37,234 bases of DNA from a virus. The notes under the pieces are model-generated. The model worked only from the letters and a program-made list of their open reading frames with translations, ran no database searches and was not told the DNA's origin. The stretch spans positions 1-37,234 of the IMG/VR virus record IMGVR_UViG_3300046804_004139, one strand, 5' to 3'. Position 1 is the first letter of the stretch. Every line of letters begins with the position of its first letter. Positions 34,889 to 37,234 of this stretch are shown in pieces. A program made the position numbers and the translations under genes.

Positions 34889-36829
34889 ATGGCTAATAAT
34901 TCATCTACAATAATCACGCGATCTGCAAAGGGAACGCCACTAGCTTACACTGAAGTTGATGCTAACTTCACTAATCTAAACACAGATAAGGTAGCGGCAA
35001 GTGGTGGTTCGATGTCTGGTGGTGCAATTGATGACACTACGATCGGTGCTACAACTAGATCTTCTGGCAAGTTTACGACCCTTGACGCGAATGGCAATGT
35101 GATCCTAGGCGATGCATCAGGAGATACTGTAACAGTTAATGGTACAGTAACTCCTGCTTCATCATCAGCAATTGGTTTACTAGTTTCTGGTACATCATCA
35201 GGAGCAATGCTAAAAGTAACACAACAAGGAACTGGTGACGCTTTCGTAGTCGAAGACGTTGCATCAGATTCCACCCCATTCAAAATCGACCAATCAGGTA
35301 ACGTAACGATTGGCGGTAACTTAACAGTTCAAGGTACAACCACAACGATCAGTTCTACTACATTAGATGTTACAGACTTAAATATTACTGTAGCTAAAGG
35401 TTCTGGCAGTTCTTCTGCAGCAGACGGTGCAGGTCTTACAGTAGACATCGGTGGTTCTAACCCAACTCTAGTATATACACATTCTGGTACTAAGTTTACA
35501 TCTTCACTAGACTTTGATCTAGCATCAGGTAAAGTATACAAGATCAATAATACAGAAGTTTTAAGTGCTTCTGCTTTAACAATCGGTTCTTTAGGCTATT
35601 CAGCATCTGGCGCTGTAGCTACATTAACTTCAACTGTTGCCGGTTATAACCAATTAGTAGTAAGAAACTTAAGCTCAAATGCTTCTGCTTCTGCAGATAT
35701 CGTTGTAAACAATAACCAATCTACTGATACCACATACTATGGTGACTTCGGTATGAACTCATCAGCATGGTCTGGTACAGGTTTCAGTACAGCTAATGCT
35801 GTATACTTAACAGCTACTACAGCACCATTGATTCTTGGTACAACTACTGATCACGGTGTTGAGATCTGGACAGGTGCTACACCAGTTCAATCATTATCAA
35901 TCGCTGCTACAACTGGTATTACAACATTAAAAGAATTAGCTTTAACAACAAAATTAGCAGTCGCACAAGGTGGTACAGGCGGTTCATCTGCAGGTATCAC
36001 ATTATTCAATAACATTACAGGTTACACAGCTTCTGGCGCAACAGGTACAACATCAACAAACTTGGTGTTCTCAACTAGCCCAACATTAACAACTCCATCA
36101 TTAGCAGCAACTCCTGGTTCAACAGATAACGGTACAGCAGTAGCTTCTACAGCGTTTGTTCGCTTATATGGCGGTTTCCAAAACATGGTGGTTTTAACAT
36201 CAGGTTCTGGTGCAACTGGTACAATCCCAACAGGTATCTCTAAGATTAAAGTTACCATGATTGGCGGTGGTGGAGCTGGTGGTGGAGGTGCTGCAGCGAT
36301 CGGTGACGCAGGAGCAGGTGGTGGTTCTGGTGCAATGTCAATCGCTTACTTAGTATCTGCTTCATTATCAGGTGCAACATATACATACACAGTAGGTACT
36401 GCTGGAGCTGGTGCTTCAGGTGCAGTCGGTGGTAATGGTGGTGCTTCATCATTCTCAGTATTATCAAATACATTCACTGCTCCAGGCGGTACAGGTGGTG
36501 CACTTGGTGCTGCTGTTTCAACTCCATATGCTGGTGGTGCGGGTGGTACAGCAGGTTCTGTAACAGCTGGCGCATATACATCAACACAATTCTTAGTTGG
36601 TACTGCTGGTGGTTTTTCATGGGGTACTGCTGCAGCTGGTACATGTGTAGGTGGTATGGGTGGTTCAGGTTTATTTGGTCAAGGCGCTGGTCGTGGTGCA
36701 GTTGGTGCTACAGTTGCAACAGCTGCTACAGCTAATACTGGTGCAGGTGGTGGTGGTTCAGCTTCTACTACAGCTGCTGCAACTACAGGTGGTAACGGTG
36801 GTTCTGGCGTTATCATTATTGAGTATTAA
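34889..36829 (+). CDS. Tail fibre with glycine-rich adhesin tip, 646 aa
   Basis: Anchor 'GTPLAYTEVDANFTNLNTDK' at residues ~12-31. The shaft has 'TTIGATTRSSGKFTTLDANG', 'GNVTIGGNLTVQGTTTTISS' and 'TLDVTDLNITVAKG', a common marine phage fibre block. A linker 'STDNGTAVASTAFVRLYGGF' (~410-430) precedes the tip. Residues ~451-646 are a glycine-rich domain beginning 'KIKVTMIGGGGAGGGGAAAI' and closing 'GGNGGSGVIIIEY', with six or more Gly-rich runs. This matches the glycine-rich fibre-tip/adhesin class, comparable in style to the polyglycine sandwich of the S16 gp38 adhesin. The tip is fused to the fibre rather than separate. Shine-Dalgarno AAGGG lies at 34876-34880. Function: receptor recognition. 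Confidence 0.82.
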   Translation: MANNSSTIITRSAKGTPLAYTEVDANFTNLNTDKVAASGGSMSGGAIDDTTIGATTRSSGKFTTLDANGNVILGDASGDTVTVNGTVTPASSSAIGLLVSGTSSGAMLKVTQQGTGDAFVVEDVASDSTPFKIDQSGNVTIGGNLTVQGTTTTISSTTLDVTDLNITVAKGSGSSSAADGAGLTVDIGGSNPTLVYTHSGTKFTSSLDFDLASGKVYKINNTEVLSASALTIGSLGYSASGAVATLTSTVAGYNQLVVRNLSSNASASADIVVNNNQSTDTTYYGDFGMNSSAWSGTGFSTANAVYLTATTAPLILGTTTDHGVEIWTGATPVQSLSIAATTGITTLKELALTTKLAVAQGGTGGSSAGITLFNNITGYTASGATGTTSTNLVFSTSPTLTTPSLAATPGSTDNGTAVASTAFVRLYGGFQNMVVLTSGSGATGTIPTGISKIKVTMIGGGGAGGGGAAAIGDAGAGGGSGAMSIAYLVSASLSGATYTYTVGTAGAGASGAVGGNGGASSFSVLSNTFTAPGGTGGALGAAVSTPYAGGAGGTAGSVTAGAYTSTQFLVGTAGGFSWGTAAAGTCVGGMGGSGLFGQGAGRGAVGATVATAATANTGAGGGGSASTTAAATTGGNGGSGVIIIEY

Positions 36830-36855
36830 GATTTAAACTAAAAGAGAGAAAATAG

Positions 36856-37234
36856 ATGGACATTAAATTACGTGGTTCCCAATCCATTCCGTTAACTATT
36901 GCGGAGGTTGATGCTAACTTCTCTCAACTACGAGATGCTGTAACTAGTTCAGCCGAGATTGTAGGTGGTACCATCAATGGTGCCACTATTGGTGCTTCTA
37001 CAGCGGCAACTGGTAGATTCACAGATGTCACTATCACAGGTAATTTAACAGTTAATGGCGATACGACTACACTTAACGTATCAACTCTTGATGTAGAAGA
37101 CTTAAATATCACAGTAGCAAAAGGTGCAGCTAATGCAGCCGCAGCTAACGGGGCCGGTCTTACAGTAGATGGTGCCTCAGCAACAATCCTTTATACAAGT
37201 GCGTCAGATAGTTTCACCATAAATAAAGCAGTAA
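36856..37234 (+). CDS. Tail fibre protein, N-terminal part (3' end outside window)
   Basis: The frame is open from the ATG at 36856 to the window end (126 codons). The Shine-Dalgarno-like AGAGAGA lies about eight bases upstream. The anchor 'SIPLTIAEVDANFSQLRDAV' is followed by 'TINGATIGASTAATGRFTDV', 'TITGNLTVNGDTTTLNVSTL' and 'DVEDLNITVAKGAANAA'. These are the same blocks in the same order as in the 34889 fibre, so the two are paralogues at their N-terminal ends, at moderate divergence. The tip is not visible. It suggests a series of alternative or co-assembled fibres continuing beyond this window. Confidence 0.8.
   Translation, partial: MDIKLRGSQSIPLTIAEVDANFSQLRDAVTSSAEIVGGTINGATIGASTAATGRFTDVTITGNLTVNGDTTTLNVSTLDVEDLNITVAKGAANAAAANGAGLTVDGASATILYTSASDSFTINKAV

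Overview
This window is a block of late virion genes from a tailed phage with a contractile tail, of the T4-like (marine, cyanophage or pelagiphage-like) kind. Evidence: a run of 20 tightly packed genes, all on the + strand, with ATGA/TAATG stop-start overlaps; recognisable T4-type baseplate proteins (PAAR spike tip, gp25, gp6, a probable gp7 counterpart, gp8) in an order collinear with T4 6-7-8; a DUF4815 virion protein; several tail-fibre proteins; and exact copies of the T4-type late promoter box TATAAATA. The DNA is AT-rich with many TTA, ACA and GGT codons. The host cannot be read from the sequence. No integrase, tRNA, CRISPR or host gene was seen.

Layout. 1-352: end of a peptidase M15 (tail lysozyme/endolysin-like) gene. 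354-3136: an unknown protein, a fibre-like protein and two tandem paralogues. 3136-5704: PAAR tip, gp25 and gp6. 5704-14659: gp7-like wedge protein, a protein with the 'VPNLVV ... EAGIFN ... TFPV' core, and a 1493-residue gp8. 14692-22329: a 2545-residue DUF4815 protein. 22329-26224: a small coiled-coil protein and two fibres, the second with a collar domain like T4 gp12. 26284-33759: an Ig-like small protein followed by a 2378-residue repeat protein. 33760-33916: a 157-base leader with two late promoter boxes and several dyads. 33917-37234: a paralogue of the VPNLVV protein, a fibre with a glycine-rich adhesin tip, and the start of another fibre.

How they fit together. The first half encodes the baseplate wedge and spike. 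The second half encodes long, modular, beta-rich appendages that probably bind host surfaces. Five proteins share one short N-terminal anchor motif (E-[VI]-D-x-N-F-T-N-L-N type), as expected if several different fibres dock on equivalent virion sites.

Main observation. At least four kinds of small beta-rich module (A-D here) recur in five unrelated structural proteins. They sit inside conserved cores and apparently inside one another. gp8 keeps its T4-like two ends but carries about 1,100 residues of such material between them. Separately, the 2378-residue protein is built from about 20 copies of an LDYMTIADGSTFEDVK unit whose spacing falls into discrete classes near 190, 255 and 315 bases, showing a composite repeat made of three unit types.
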